Shown: positions 1 to 7,168, counted from the stretch's first letter. The stretch: 11,558 nt of DNA from JACKII01 sp963974445 (GCA_963974445.1 CAXBDI010000120.1:1-11558); one strand, 5' to 3'. The notes: generated by a model from the letters alone, not told the origin. Numbers and translations are program-made.

Positions 1-24
1 CAGCGGACAATTAATGTGCTATCA

Positions 25-43
25 AAACCGGTCAACTCGGTTT
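25..43 (-). terminator. Weak candidate terminator after the LLM oxidoreductase gene
   Basis: Perfect 6-bp inverted repeat AAACCG/CGGTTT with a 7-nt loop. Read on the minus strand, the 3' arm runs into TTTTG. It lies about 100 nt beyond the stop codon of the leftward oxidoreductase gene. The stem is short and not very GC-rich, so it is only a candidate rho-independent terminator. I see no gene in 1-143. Confidence 0.3.
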
Positions 44-143
44 GCTATCGACATGGTTTTGCTGCGCGAGCGCAAAATTACAGCAGCGCCAGAGCCTTAA
101 CCGAGATTCCTCTAAAGGCGCATCGAGAGGTTCCGATCCCAAG

Positions 144-1184
144 CTATACTTTGAAGCCTTCGAACGGCGAAGGAATGGCTTGGATTTTCGAAACCAGTTC
201 TGCGTGCCGGCCGGCATCCAGATCGTCGGGCATCTCCAGGCGGATGACATCGACAACCCCGCCAAAGCGTTCGGCAATGGCCGCCGGCAGTTCGTCGTAG
301 GTTCCGACTGCGGCGAACAGGCGGATCACGTCGTCAGGCACCTGTGCTGCCAATTCGTTCCATTTGCCGTTGACCGATAATTTGTGCAGCTTCAGGCCCA
401 AATCTTCCAGACCGTGCGCCGCAAACACCGGCAGATAGGTTCGGGTCGATCCGTAGAAGCCGACGCGATAGCGCACCCATTCCATCCTCTCCGCGACAGC
501 CGCTTCATCCTTGCCGGTAGCAACAAAACCGCCACCGGATATTTCCAGGTTCTCACGCTTCTGGCCCGAGGCCTCGAGGCCTGTTGCGATCCGCGCCATG
601 CAGGTCTCCTCGATATACCTGCGCGTGCAAAAGCCATGCAGGCGCGCACCATCGGCCACCCGTCCGGCCATCCGCAGCATATCCGGCCCGACAGCGGCCA
701 CGGAAATCGGCACCGGACCATGCGGGCTTGGCTCTGGCGACCATTCCGGGGTCATGAGACTAAAATTATAGTGCTCGCCCGAATAGCGCAGCTTCTCACC
801 CCGATCCCAACAGCGCCAGATGGCGCGCAAAGATTCCATGTACTCGCGCATGCGGCCCACCGGGTCACGCCACGGCACGGAGAACCGCCGCTCGTTGTGG
901 CCCTTGACCTGGCTTCCCAAGCCCAGTTCGAAACGGCCACCGGAATTCGTTTGCAGGTCGTGCCCGATATTGGCGACCACCATCGGCGAGCGCGGAAACG
1001 CGACCGCAATCGACGTGTTTAGTTTGACCCGCTCCGTCACGCTCGCGGCTATCGCCAGAGGCATGAACGGGTCGTGCGCTAATTCAGACGACGAGACGCC
1101 ATCGTATCCAGCCGCCTCTGCCTTGCGGGCTGCTTCGGCAGTTTTGGTCCATTCGGCAACGGGCAATTGAGCAAACACACGCAT
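144..1184 (-). CDS. LLM-class flavin/F420-dependent oxidoreductase (TIGR03617-like)
   Basis: A 346-residue bacterial-luciferase-like TIM-barrel enzyme, probably a cytoplasmic, cofactor-dependent oxidoreductase of unknown substrate. Family features: an N-terminal strand followed by AEAAGYDGV (residues 22-30), the NTSIAVAFPRSP segment (56-67), and GRFELGLGSQVKGHNERRF (83-101), which resembles the TIGR03617 'F420-dependent LLM class' subgroup from memory. VAAVGPDMLRMAGRVADGA (162-180) is the usual luciferase-like second-half motif. The start at 1184 is chosen because GGAGG lies 9 nt upstream and the protein then begins right at the first barrel strand. The reading frame stays open upstream through the opposite gene, but that extension looks unlike protein. 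It is divergent from the hydratase gene with 84 nt between starts. Whether the cofactor is FMN or F420 cannot be told from sequence alone. Confidence 0.88.
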   Translation of the reverse strand: MRVFAQLPVAEWTKTAEAARKAEAAGYDGVSSSELAHDPFMPLAIAASVTERVKLNTSIAVAFPRSPMVVANIGHDLQTNSGGRFELGLGSQVKGHNERRFSVPWRDPVGRMREYMESLRAIWRCWDRGEKLRYSGEHYNFSLMTPEWSPEPSPHGPVPISVAAVGPDMLRMAGRVADGARLHGFCTRRYIEETCMARIATGLEASGQKRENLEISGGGFVATGKDEAAVAERMEWVRYRVGFYGSTRTYLPVFAAHGLEDLGLKLHKLSVNGKWNELAAQVPDDVIRLFAAVGTYDELPAAIAERFGGVVDVIRLEMPDDLDAGRHAELVSKIQAIPSPFEGFKV

Positions 1185-1268
1185 CGTTAAATTCCTCCAG
1201 GGGCGTCCAAAGTCTTCCGTAGGGTCTTGATCCGCCGTAACATGACGCGAATAGAGGAGAACGCCAAG
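1185..1268. promoter_or_regulatory. Divergent intergenic region with both ribosome binding sites
   Basis: These 84 nt separate the start codons of the leftward oxidoreductase and the rightward hydratase. Both have good Shine-Dalgarno sequences at the edges: GGAGG read on the minus strand near 1194-1198, and GAGGAGA at 1254-1260. Promoters for both genes would be expected here or in the coding ends, but I could not assign a convincing -35/-10 pair. Confidence 0.35.
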
Positions 1269-2147
1269 ATGCCTGACACCGTCACGCCCGCAATAGACAT
1301 CGACGCTCTGCGCCGCCATATCGGCGCCAAAGTGGAAGATCGCGATACCATTACCGCTTGGCCAATGGCTGCTATGAACGCGGCGCTGGACCGGGACGAG
1401 GCTCAGCCGGAGATCGGAACGCCGATCCCACCAGGCTGGCACCAATTCTGGTTTCTGCCAACCACACGGCCGGGCGAGTTGGGGCCGGACGGCGCGCCAA
1501 CGTCCTCCGGTGTCGTGCCGCCGGTGCCGTTGCCGCGCCGCATGTTCGCCGGTACGACCTGGACCTTTCACGAGCCATTGCGGGTCGGCGATGTCTGCCG
1601 GCGCGAGACGGAGTTGACGGACATCCAGATGAAGGGTGGCTCCACCGGCACCCTGGTATTCACGACCGTTGTGTCGCGCATCTATGGCCCGAATGGCCTC
1701 GCGGTCGAGGAGGAGCGGGGCACCGCATTCCGAGAGGCGGTGCAGGAGGGCGCGAGTTCCGGCGTGCCGAAGCGCGAAGAGCCGCCGTCCGATACGGTAT
1801 GGGAAACGACCAAGGTTTGCGACGAGGCGCTGTTGTTCCGCTTCTCCGCCCTGACCTTCAACACCCATCGCATCCACTACGATACCCCGTGGGCGAAAGA
1901 GGTCGAAGGCTATCCGGCGCTGGTCGTGCACGGGCCTTTGTTGTCGACGCTGCTGATCAATTTCGTGCGCGACATGAACCCCGGCAAGACGATTGCGAGC
2001 TATCGCATGCGCGCCCGTGCACCTCTGTTCGCCAACACACCGATCAAGCTGGTCGGCAAGCCTAGCGCCGATGGCAACGGCTGCGAATGCTGGAGCCTAA
2101 CACCGGAGGGCACCACCGCGATGCAGGTACAGGTCGCGTTCCGCTGA
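1269..2147 (+). CDS. MaoC/HTD2-like acyl-CoA hydratase (mesaconyl-CoA hydratase-like)
   Basis: A 292-residue double hot-dog protein of the COG3777/FAS1-like dehydratase type. It is expected to add water reversibly across the double bond of an enoyl- or mesaconyl-type CoA ester in the cytoplasm. The N-terminal half carries the substrate-side fold, with PPGWHQFWFL (54-63) and RRMFAGTTWTFHEPLRVGD (90-108). The C-terminal half carries the catalytic hydratase-2-like motif FSALTFNTHRIHYD (192-205) and EGYPALVVHGPL (213-224). Its length is close to that of bacterial mesaconyl-C4-CoA hydratases. The ATG at 1269 is chosen because GAGGAGA ends 8 nt upstream; upstream in-frame ATGs at 1227 and 1242 lack such a site and add a non-conserved tail. 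The substrate is unknown. Neighbours encode no CoA transferase, citramalyl-CoA lyase or dehydrogenase that would fix the pathway, so I give no gene symbol. Confidence 0.85.
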   Translation: MPDTVTPAIDIDALRRHIGAKVEDRDTITAWPMAAMNAALDRDEAQPEIGTPIPPGWHQFWFLPTTRPGELGPDGAPTSSGVVPPVPLPRRMFAGTTWTFHEPLRVGDVCRRETELTDIQMKGGSTGTLVFTTVVSRIYGPNGLAVEEERGTAFREAVQEGASSGVPKREEPPSDTVWETTKVCDEALLFRFSALTFNTHRIHYDTPWAKEVEGYPALVVHGPLLSTLLINFVRDMNPGKTIASYRMRARAPLFANTPIKLVGKPSADGNGCECWSLTPEGTTAMQVQVAFR

Positions 2148-2192
2148 TCCGACTGACGATGTGTCGATGGTAAAGCAATTGCAGGAGCAGAT

Positions 2193-2681
2193 ATGACGGG
2201 CGATCACGAGTTTCAGGCAGACGGCGGCTGTGCGTGCCGCGCGGTGCGGTACCGGCTCACCGCCGCGCCGATGATCGTGCATTGCTGCCACTGCCGCTGG
2301 TGCCAGCGGGAAACCGGCAGCGCTTTCGCCGTCAATGCGATGGTTGAACGGTCTTCGGTCGAGCTCATATCAGGCGATCCTGAAGCCATTCAGACCCCAT
2401 CTGAAAGCGGTAAGAGACAAATTATCGTTCGCTGCCCGGACTGTCGCGTTGCGGTCTGGAGTCATTACTCCGGCGGCGGCCCGGGCATCGCGTCTATCCG
2501 CGTCGGCACGCTCGACAATCCGGAAAAATGTCCGCCAGACGTCCACATCTACACAGCATCGAAGCAACCGTGGCTGCAATTGCCGGTGGGCGTGCGGGCT
2601 GTGCCGGAATACTACGACAGGCGGACCGTGTGGCCGGCCGCTAGTGTGGAGCGATACAGACGGGCTCGCCGCGCGTCTTAG
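2193..2681 (+). CDS. GFA family (glutathione-dependent formaldehyde-activating-like) zinc protein
   Basis: A 162-residue cytoplasmic protein of the GFA/CENP-V fold. All seven family cysteines are present: C13 and C15 (GGCAC), C32, C34 and C37 (CHCRWC, followed by QRETGSAF), and C81 and C84 (CPDC). The late SKQPW segment (123-127) is also typical. These cysteines bind two zinc ions in characterised members. The founding member was described as speeding the condensation of formaldehyde with glutathione, but most homologues have no proven reaction, so formaldehyde detoxification is not established here. AGGAG lies 5 nt before the ATG. The gene begins 45 nt after the hydratase stop on the same strand and could be co-transcribed with it. 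It ends 21 nt from the end of a convergent gene, with no visible terminator between them. Confidence 0.9.
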   Translation: MTGDHEFQADGGCACRAVRYRLTAAPMIVHCCHCRWCQRETGSAFAVNAMVERSSVELISGDPEAIQTPSESGKRQIIVRCPDCRVAVWSHYSGGGPGIASIRVGTLDNPEKCPPDVHIYTASKQPWLQLPVGVRAVPEYYDRRTVWPAASVERYRRARRAS

Positions 2682-2702
2682 GCCTCTTAAGGTCAGGGCC
2701 GC

Positions 2703-3749
2703 TCACCCACTGCGCTCGACCACTTCCCAACCGCGACGGGCGAGCGCGACGCCCTGCCGCCCTACCTCTTCCGCGTCTTCGCTGGCGGCGTTGCCGGCAA
2801 GGCCGCGGGCCCGGACACCGTCAAGGATGGCCGCAAACCGGAACATGGCGTGCACCATGTGCGCGTCGCCGATCGTATCGGCGCGGTTTGCCGCCTTTCG
2901 GTAGTGCTCGATCACCTCCTCGAACGGCGGAATGCCAAGTTCCTCCCGATCCCGGTCGCGAATGCCGAAAAACTCGTCGGAGCGGGTGAAGTAAAGGATG
3001 CACATATAGGCCAGGTCCGACAACGGATGGCCGAGGGTTGAGATCTCCCAATCGAAAACCGCAATCACCCGCGGCTCCGTCGGATGGAACATGATGTTGC
3101 CGACCCGGTAGTCGCCGTGGACGATCCGCACCTCGTCGCCCGCCGGCATGTGGTCGGGCAGCCAAGCCATCAGCTTATCCATCTCTGGAATATCCTGGGT
3201 CTTGGTCTCCAGGAAATTGCGCGACCACCGCCGGAACTGCCGCTCGTAATAGCTGCCCGGCCTGCCGTAGTCGCCGAGGCCGATGCCGGCCGGATCGTAG
3301 GAGTGCAGCAGCGCCAGCGTCTCGGTCATATGCAGGTACATTGCGCGCCGGTCTTCGGGCGAACAGCCCGGCAGGCTGGAGTCCGTGAAGACCCGCCCCT
3401 CCATTTTCTCCATGACGTAGAAGGGCGTGCCGATGACACTTGCGTCTTCGCAATAATGGTACTGGCGGGCGACGGGAAAGCCTTGATCGTGCAGAGCGCT
3501 CTGTACCCGATGCTCCCGGTCGATGGCGTGGGCCGACGGCAGGAGTTCGCCCGGCGGCTGCTTGCGCACAACGTAGGCGGCATCGTCAAAGCGCACGAAA
3601 TATGTCGGGTTCGACTGGCCGTAGCTGAACAATTGGCACCGCATCGCGCCAGCGGCGGCGGGCAACACACCTCGTAGATATTCCGCCAGCCGATCCTCAT
3701 CGATCTGCAACGCCTTGGTCGGTGCAACTGTGCCTGTGCCGTCGGACAT
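2703..3749 (-). CDS. ACAD10/APH-like phosphotransferase family protein
   Basis: A 348-residue kinase-fold protein of the aminoglycoside phosphotransferase (APH) superfamily. It resembles the stand-alone proteins related to the kinase domain of ACAD10/ACAD11. Visible features: GQSNPTYFV nucleotide-loop region (44-52), VVRKQPPG with the putative ATP-binding lysine K63, DREH with helix-C glutamate E79, Brenner motif VHGDYRVGNIMF with D213 and N218 (210-221), and the metal-binding VFDWE with D233 (231-235). The kinase core therefore looks intact. Homologues often sit beside fatty-acid or acyl-CoA catabolism genes, and the hydroxyacyl substrates phosphorylated by ACAD10/11 make a similar role plausible. 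Antibiotic resistance is unlikely for this subgroup. The start at 3749 follows AGAAGG about 10 nt upstream. The gene is divergent from the DUF4399 gene. Confidence 0.87.
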   Translation of the reverse strand: MSDGTGTVAPTKALQIDEDRLAEYLRGVLPAAAGAMRCQLFSYGQSNPTYFVRFDDAAYVVRKQPPGELLPSAHAIDREHRVQSALHDQGFPVARQYHYCEDASVIGTPFYVMEKMEGRVFTDSSLPGCSPEDRRAMYLHMTETLALLHSYDPAGIGLGDYGRPGSYYERQFRRWSRNFLETKTQDIPEMDKLMAWLPDHMPAGDEVRIVHGDYRVGNIMFHPTEPRVIAVFDWEISTLGHPLSDLAYMCILYFTRSDEFFGIRDRDREELGIPPFEEVIEHYRKAANRADTIGDAHMVHAMFRFAAILDGVRARGLAGNAASEDAEEVGRQGVALARRGWEVVERSG

Positions 3750-3914
3750 GGGTTCCGAACCTTCTTGTCATTTTGTTACGTGCCGTGGCAGCATGGATAG
3801 GCTGGGTTCGATCTGCAAGAGCCACCGTGCGACACCGGTCCGTGTAGAAGCGATGCCGGCCGCCCACGATCTGCGGCGCAAACCACCCGCTGCCAATCTA
3901 GGGAGGCTCTCACC
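3750..3914. promoter_or_regulatory. Divergent intergenic region with palindrome GGTTC-C-GAACC
   Basis: These 165 nt lie between the start codons of the phosphotransferase (minus) and the DUF4399 gene (plus). A perfect 5+5 palindrome, GGTTC-C-GAACC, occupies 3751-3761 and overlaps the ribosome-binding region of the minus-strand gene. Rightward, TTGTTA (3773-3778) and GATAGG (3796-3801) are 17 nt apart and form a weak candidate promoter for the DUF4399 gene. A strong GGGAGG Shine-Dalgarno lies at 3901-3906. No functional evidence supports the palindrome as an operator. Confidence 0.3.
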
Positions 3915-4340
3915 ATGCTGCGCATCGCAACCATCGCGATTCTGGCCGCGACACTGAACTCGCCCGCGTGGGCCGGCGAGACGCCATCGCCGCCGGACGC
4001 CAACGTCTATTTCATCAACTTGAAGGATGGCGACACCGTTCAGAATCCCGTGTTGATCCGGTTCGGTCTGGTTGGCATGGGCGTCGCACCTGCGGGAATC
4101 GAAAAGCCGGATACCGGCCACCACCACCTGCTGATCGATGCGCAGCCGCCGGCCGGCGAGGAGCTCGACTATCCATTGCCAGCAGACGGCCAGCACAAAC
4201 ATTTTGGCGGCGGCAAAACGCAGGTGACGATGGACCTGCCGAAAGGGACCCACGCATTACAGCTTCTGCTGGGCGACTTGAACCACATTCCCCACAATCC
4301 GCCGGTCATGAGCGGGCGTATCATGGTGACCGTGGAATAG
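3915..4340 (+). CDS. Secreted DUF4399 domain protein
   Basis: A 141-residue protein with a short signal peptide, hydrophobic residues 3-18 ending in SPAWA at residue 20, so it is probably periplasmic. The rest is one DUF4399 domain: VYFINLKDGDTVQNPVLIRFG near the N-terminus, GVAPAG (56-61), TGHHHLLID (67-75), HKHFGGGKTQ (94-103) and GTHALQLLLGDLNHIPHNPP (111-130). It is histidine-rich at conserved family positions (H69-71, H94, H96, H113, H124, H127), which hints at metal binding, but I know of no demonstrated function. GGGAGG ends 8 nt before the ATG. It stands alone: the left neighbour is divergent, and ruvC begins 224 nt downstream after an untranslated gap. Confidence 0.88.
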   Translation: MLRIATIAILAATLNSPAWAGETPSPPDANVYFINLKDGDTVQNPVLIRFGLVGMGVAPAGIEKPDTGHHHLLIDAQPPAGEELDYPLPADGQHKHFGGGKTQVTMDLPKGTHALQLLLGDLNHIPHNPPVMSGRIMVTVE

Positions 4341-4564
4341 CGGGACGACCAGCACACTCGGAACCAGACAACCTGGCACACGTCCTTGCCAACCGGCGGC
4401 AGGCACAGAGCGCCTCTGAAAAGCATCCAGTGAAATTGCCTTCACCGCCGCCGATGCCTCGATTTCCGCGCTATGCTCCGGCGAATCGAATGTAGGTTGC
4501 TGGGGCTCACGGCCCGCGCGAGCGCACTCATCCGGCGATAGAGGCGGAATATGCTGGAGCATGC
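4341..4564. other. Gap before the ruv operon, presumed promoter region
   Basis: These 224 nt carry no convincing gene on either strand. The operon promoter must lie here unless transcription reads through from the DUF4399 gene. I could not pick a convincing -35/-10 pair. I also found no alphaproteobacterial LexA box (GTTC-N7-GTTC or its complement): one GAAC occurs near 4360, but it has no partner at the right distance. Confidence 0.4.
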
Positions 4565-5068
4565 ATGCGAGTAATCGGAATCGACCCCGGCCTGCGCCGC
4601 ACGGGCTGGGGCGTGGTGGAGGCGCACGGCGACCGGCTGGTTCACGTGGGCGACGGGTTCTGCACATCGGGCGACGGCAACCTGGCAGAGCGCCTGGCCC
4701 GCCTCTATGACGAATTGCAGAACGTGATCGAGGCCCATTCGCCGGAGGCCGCAGCCGTCGAACAAACCTTTGTCAGCAAGGACGCTGCCGGAACGCTGAA
4801 GCTCGGCCAGGCGCGAGCGGTCGCATTGCTGGTGCCTGCGCGGGCCGGCCTGCCAGTCGCTGAATACGCGCCGAATTCCGTCAAGAAAGCCGTTGTCGGC
4901 GTCGGCCATGCCGATAAGGCGCAGGTGCAGCACATGATTCGGCTGCTGCTGCCGGGCGTAAACCCGGCAAGCGCCGACTCGGCAGACGCTCTGGCCATCG
5001 CCATCTGCCACCTCTGGAGCGCCAGCGCGGCGCAGCGCCTGGCGACCGCCATGGCGGCCAACCGATGA
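4565..5068 (+). CDS. ruvC: Holliday junction resolvase RuvC
   Basis: A 167-residue endonuclease that cuts four-way DNA junctions symmetrically after RuvAB branch migration. The four acidic catalytic residues are all present at the family positions: D7 in IGIDPGLRRTGWG, E66 in AVEQTFV, and D138 and D141 in ASADSADALAIAICH. The RNase H-like fold is complete, including FVSKDAAGTLKLGQARAVALL (69-89) and the YAPNSVKKAVVGVGHADKAQV DNA-contacting region (101-121). The start at 4565 is preceded by GGAG with 6 nt spacing, and the protein begins directly with the first beta strand. Its stop codon overlaps the ruvA start as ATGA, indicating translational coupling. YebC, which often precedes ruvC in alphaproteobacteria, is not immediately upstream. 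Confidence 0.97.
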   Translation: MRVIGIDPGLRRTGWGVVEAHGDRLVHVGDGFCTSGDGNLAERLARLYDELQNVIEAHSPEAAAVEQTFVSKDAAGTLKLGQARAVALLVPARAGLPVAEYAPNSVKKAVVGVGHADKAQVQHMIRLLLPGVNPASADSADALAIAICHLWSASAAQRLATAMAANR

Positions 5069-5733
5069 TTGGGAAGATCACTGGCCTCGTTGACTATATC
5101 GGTGACGATCATGTGCTGATAGAGACGGCAGGCGTCGGCTATATCCTCTACTGCGCCCCCGGCACGCTCGCCGCGTTGCCGGCACCGGGCGAAGTGGCGA
5201 GCCTCTATACCGAGCTATTGGTGCGGGAAGACCTCTTGCAGTTGCTGGGTTTCCGCACAGTGGCCGAACGGGAATGGCATCGCTTGCTGACCACCGTTCA
5301 AGGCGTGGGGGCAAAGGCGGCTCTCTCCATATTAGGGGCGCTCGGGCCGGACGGGGTCAGCCGGGCCATTGCTTTGGGCGACACCGGCGCCGTTCGCTCC
5401 GCGCCGGGCGTAGGACCGAAACTTGCTGCGCGCATCGTCAACGAATTGAAGGACAAAGCGCCCGCCGTGATGGCCTTGGGCGCGCAGGCCAACCGCAATG
5501 CCTCGCCGCGAACGACCGGCACCGCAATTCCGGCAGCGACACCGTCCATCCCGCTCGACCCAGAAAGCAATCCGGCAGCCGTGACAGCGGATGCGCTGTC
5601 GGCGCTCGTCAACCTCGGGTATGATCGGACCGAGGCTGCCCGCGCCGTCGTAGAGGCAGCGCATTCTTCGGAGAACCCAGCCGCAGAGGATCTGATAAAG
5701 GCGGCGCTGAAATCGCTTGGCCGTCCGCTTTAA
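5065..5733 (+). CDS. ruvA: Holliday junction branch migration protein RuvA
   Basis: A 222-residue junction-recognition subunit. Tetramers hold the four-way junction flat and load RuvB rings. Domain I is an OB fold (about 1-64, MIGKITG to LLGF) that includes the acidic pin residues E55 and D56 (VREDLLQL), which keep the strands apart at the crossover. Domain II has two helix-hairpin-helix motifs, VQGVGAKAAL (78-87) and APGVGPKLAARIV (113-125). A flexible Ala/Pro/Thr-rich linker (about 135-172) leads to domain III (about 173-222, ADALSALVNLGYDRTEA), which binds RuvB. It is somewhat longer than the E. coli protein (203 residues), the extra length being in the linker. It starts inside the ruvC stop codon (ATGA), and its own stop lies 9 nt before ruvB. 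Confidence 0.97.
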   Translation: MIGKITGLVDYIGDDHVLIETAGVGYILYCAPGTLAALPAPGEVASLYTELLVREDLLQLLGFRTVAEREWHRLLTTVQGVGAKAALSILGALGPDGVSRAIALGDTGAVRSAPGVGPKLAARIVNELKDKAPAVMALGAQANRNASPRTTGTAIPAATPSIPLDPESNPAAVTADALSALVNLGYDRTEAARAVVEAAHSSENPAAEDLIKAALKSLGRPL

Positions 5734-5742
5734 GGACCCGGA

Positions 5743-6810
5743 ATGACCGACCCCGATCCCCTTTTGCGTCCCGAGGCCCAAATCGAAGACGAGACGCCGG
5801 CCGACGACCGCGCATTGCGCCCCCAATCGCTGGACGATTTCACCGGCCAGGCGGAGGCTCGCCTGAACCTGAGAGTATTTATTCAGGCAGCACGGCAACG
5901 TGCGCAAGCGATGGATCACTTGCTGTTCTACGGTCCGCCCGGGCTCGGCAAGACGACGCTGGCGCAGATTGTGGCTCGGGAACTGGGCGTCAACTTCCGC
6001 ATGACCTCCGGCCCGGTCATCGCCCGGCCCGGCGATCTGGCGGCGGTGTTGACCAACCTGGAAGCGCAGGACGTTCTGTTCATCGACGAAATCCATCGCC
6101 TCAGTCCTGTGGTCGAGGAAATCCTCTACCCTGCGATGGAAGATTTCAAACTCGACCTGGTCATCGGCGAAGGCCCGGCGGCCAGGACCATGCGGATCGA
6201 TTTACAGCCATTCACCCTGATCGGCGCCACAACGCGGATGGGATTGTTGACCACTCCACTGCGCGACCGTTTCGGCATTCCGATCCGGCTGGAATTTTAC
6301 ACCCACGCCGAACTCTCTTCGATCATCGCCCGCGCAGCGAGTCTGATGAGCCTGAAAGCCGATGCCGACGGCATCGCAGAGATCGCTGCGCGCGCCCGTG
6401 GAACACCGCGTGTCGCTGGCCGCCTGCTTCGGCGGGTCGCGGATTTCGCGCTGGTGGAAACCGAGGGAAACCTGACCTACGCATTGGCCGCCCGGGCGTT
6501 GGAGCGGCTCGGCGTCGATGCGCGCGGGCTGGACGGGGCCGACCGCCGCTACCTGACCGTGATCGCCGAGCACTACGCCGGCGGGCCGGTTGGCGTCGAG
6601 ACGTTAGCCGCGGCGCTATCGGAAGCCCGCGATGCCATCGAGGAGGTGATCGAGCCCTATCTGATGCAGGAAGGCTTTGTCGCGCGCACACCGCGAGGCC
6701 GAATGCTGACCACCCATGCCTGGAGCCATCTCGGGCTGACGCCACCCCGCCGCTCCGCTCAGGATAGCGTCCAAGCAGACCTGCTGGACGAAAATCCGGA
6801 AGACGACTAG
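5743..6810 (+). CDS. ruvB: Holliday junction branch migration helicase RuvB
   Basis: A 355-residue AAA+ ATPase forming hexameric rings that pull DNA through the RuvA-bound junction. Visible motifs: the conserved LRPQSLDDFTGQ entry (25-36), Walker A GPPGLGKT (64-71), Walker B LFIDEIH with D115/E116, sensor 1 GATT (161-164), the arginine-finger region TPLRDRFG with R174, and sensor 2 GTPRVAGRLLRRV (220-232). The C-terminal winged helix includes GGPVGVETLAAAL (280-292) and FVARTPRGR (312-320). All catalytic residues are intact and the length is normal. The 9-nt gap after ruvA contains a GGA-type ribosome binding site. It is the last gene of the operon: about 400 nt of apparently non-coding sequence follows, and the ybgC-tol-pal genes that often come next in related bacteria are absent. 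Confidence 0.98.
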   Translation: MTDPDPLLRPEAQIEDETPADDRALRPQSLDDFTGQAEARLNLRVFIQAARQRAQAMDHLLFYGPPGLGKTTLAQIVARELGVNFRMTSGPVIARPGDLAAVLTNLEAQDVLFIDEIHRLSPVVEEILYPAMEDFKLDLVIGEGPAARTMRIDLQPFTLIGATTRMGLLTTPLRDRFGIPIRLEFYTHAELSSIIARAASLMSLKADADGIAEIAARARGTPRVAGRLLRRVADFALVETEGNLTYALAARALERLGVDARGLDGADRRYLTVIAEHYAGGPVGVETLAAALSEARDAIEEVIEPYLMQEGFVARTPRGRMLTTHAWSHLGLTPPRRSAQDSVQADLLDENPEDD

Positions 6811-6849
6811 CGGCCGAAAGCTAAGCGCGCACGGCTGCGCCAGGGGCCG

Positions 6850-6862
6850 GCCTAACTTAGGC
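6850..6862. repeat. Palindrome GCCTAA-C-TTAGGC after ruvB
   Basis: A perfect 6+6 palindrome with one central base, 40 nt beyond the ruvB stop. Outer CCGG segments at 6847-6850 and 6867-6870 could lengthen the structure imperfectly. As RNA it would give a 5-bp stem with a 3-nt loop. No T-run follows, so it is not a standard rho-independent terminator. It could mark the 3' end of the ruv transcript or be a protein-binding site. Confidence 0.35.
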
Positions 6863-6933
6863 TAGACCGGCGGCCACTTCTCCTCGACATTGCAGCGCGA
6901 GCTATAGCCGAAACTGGGTGATGAGATGAAAGG

Positions 6934-6984
6934 GAGGTGGCGTATCGTGGAGGGGTCTGAAGCCTTCCGCATGCTCGCCACCTC
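6934..6984. repeat. 51-nt imperfect hairpin
   Basis: Outer arms GAGGTGGCG (6934-6942) and CGCCACCTC (6976-6984) are perfect 9-bp complements. Inside, AT/AT (6944-6945 with 6971-6972) and GTGGAGGG (6947-6954) with CCTTCCGC (6963-6970) continue the stem with two G-T pairs. The loop is 8 nt (6955-6962). About 19 pairs form in 51 nt, with a small internal loop and a bulge. No T-run follows on either strand, so it looks more like a REP-type unit or structured RNA than a terminator. Confidence 0.45.
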
Positions 6985-7168
6985 AAAGCAGCGGGACGGA
7001 AAAAAGAGTGGCAGGTCCACCGCCACAACCCGGCATGCCGGCCGTCAGACAAGCGATCCTGGACATCTTCGCACGGCCTCCGCCCCTGCGATGGCCACAC
7101 TGTGAAATGCACCTCGCAGAAACCGCCAAACCCAAAGTGCCAAAGATAGTGTTAACTCTATGAAACCA

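Noticed and set aside
1227..1255. TTGATC/17 nt/AATAGA as a promoter for the hydratase gene
   Set aside because: The -10 would overlap the ribosome binding site and leave almost no leader, so it is probably coincidental.
1185..1931. Minus-strand frame continues open upstream of the luciferase-like gene, giving a 595-codon frame
   Set aside because: The extra 249 codons run antisense to the well-supported hydratase gene, are Arg/Gly-rich and lack family features. A strong ribosome binding site precedes the ATG at 1184. The open frame is a high-GC artefact.
2703..3749. Aminoglycoside resistance phosphotransferase
   Set aside because: The kinase motifs are shared by the whole superfamily; the overall sequence fits the ACAD10-like subgroup, and there is no mobile-element context.
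4341..4564. LexA (SOS) box upstream of ruvC
   Set aside because: I looked for GTTC-N7-GTTC and its complement; a single GAAC occurs without a partner 7 nt away.
5332..6096. Minus-strand 254-codon frame across ruvA and ruvB
   Set aside because: It is antisense to two genes with complete conserved motifs and has no recognisable protein features.
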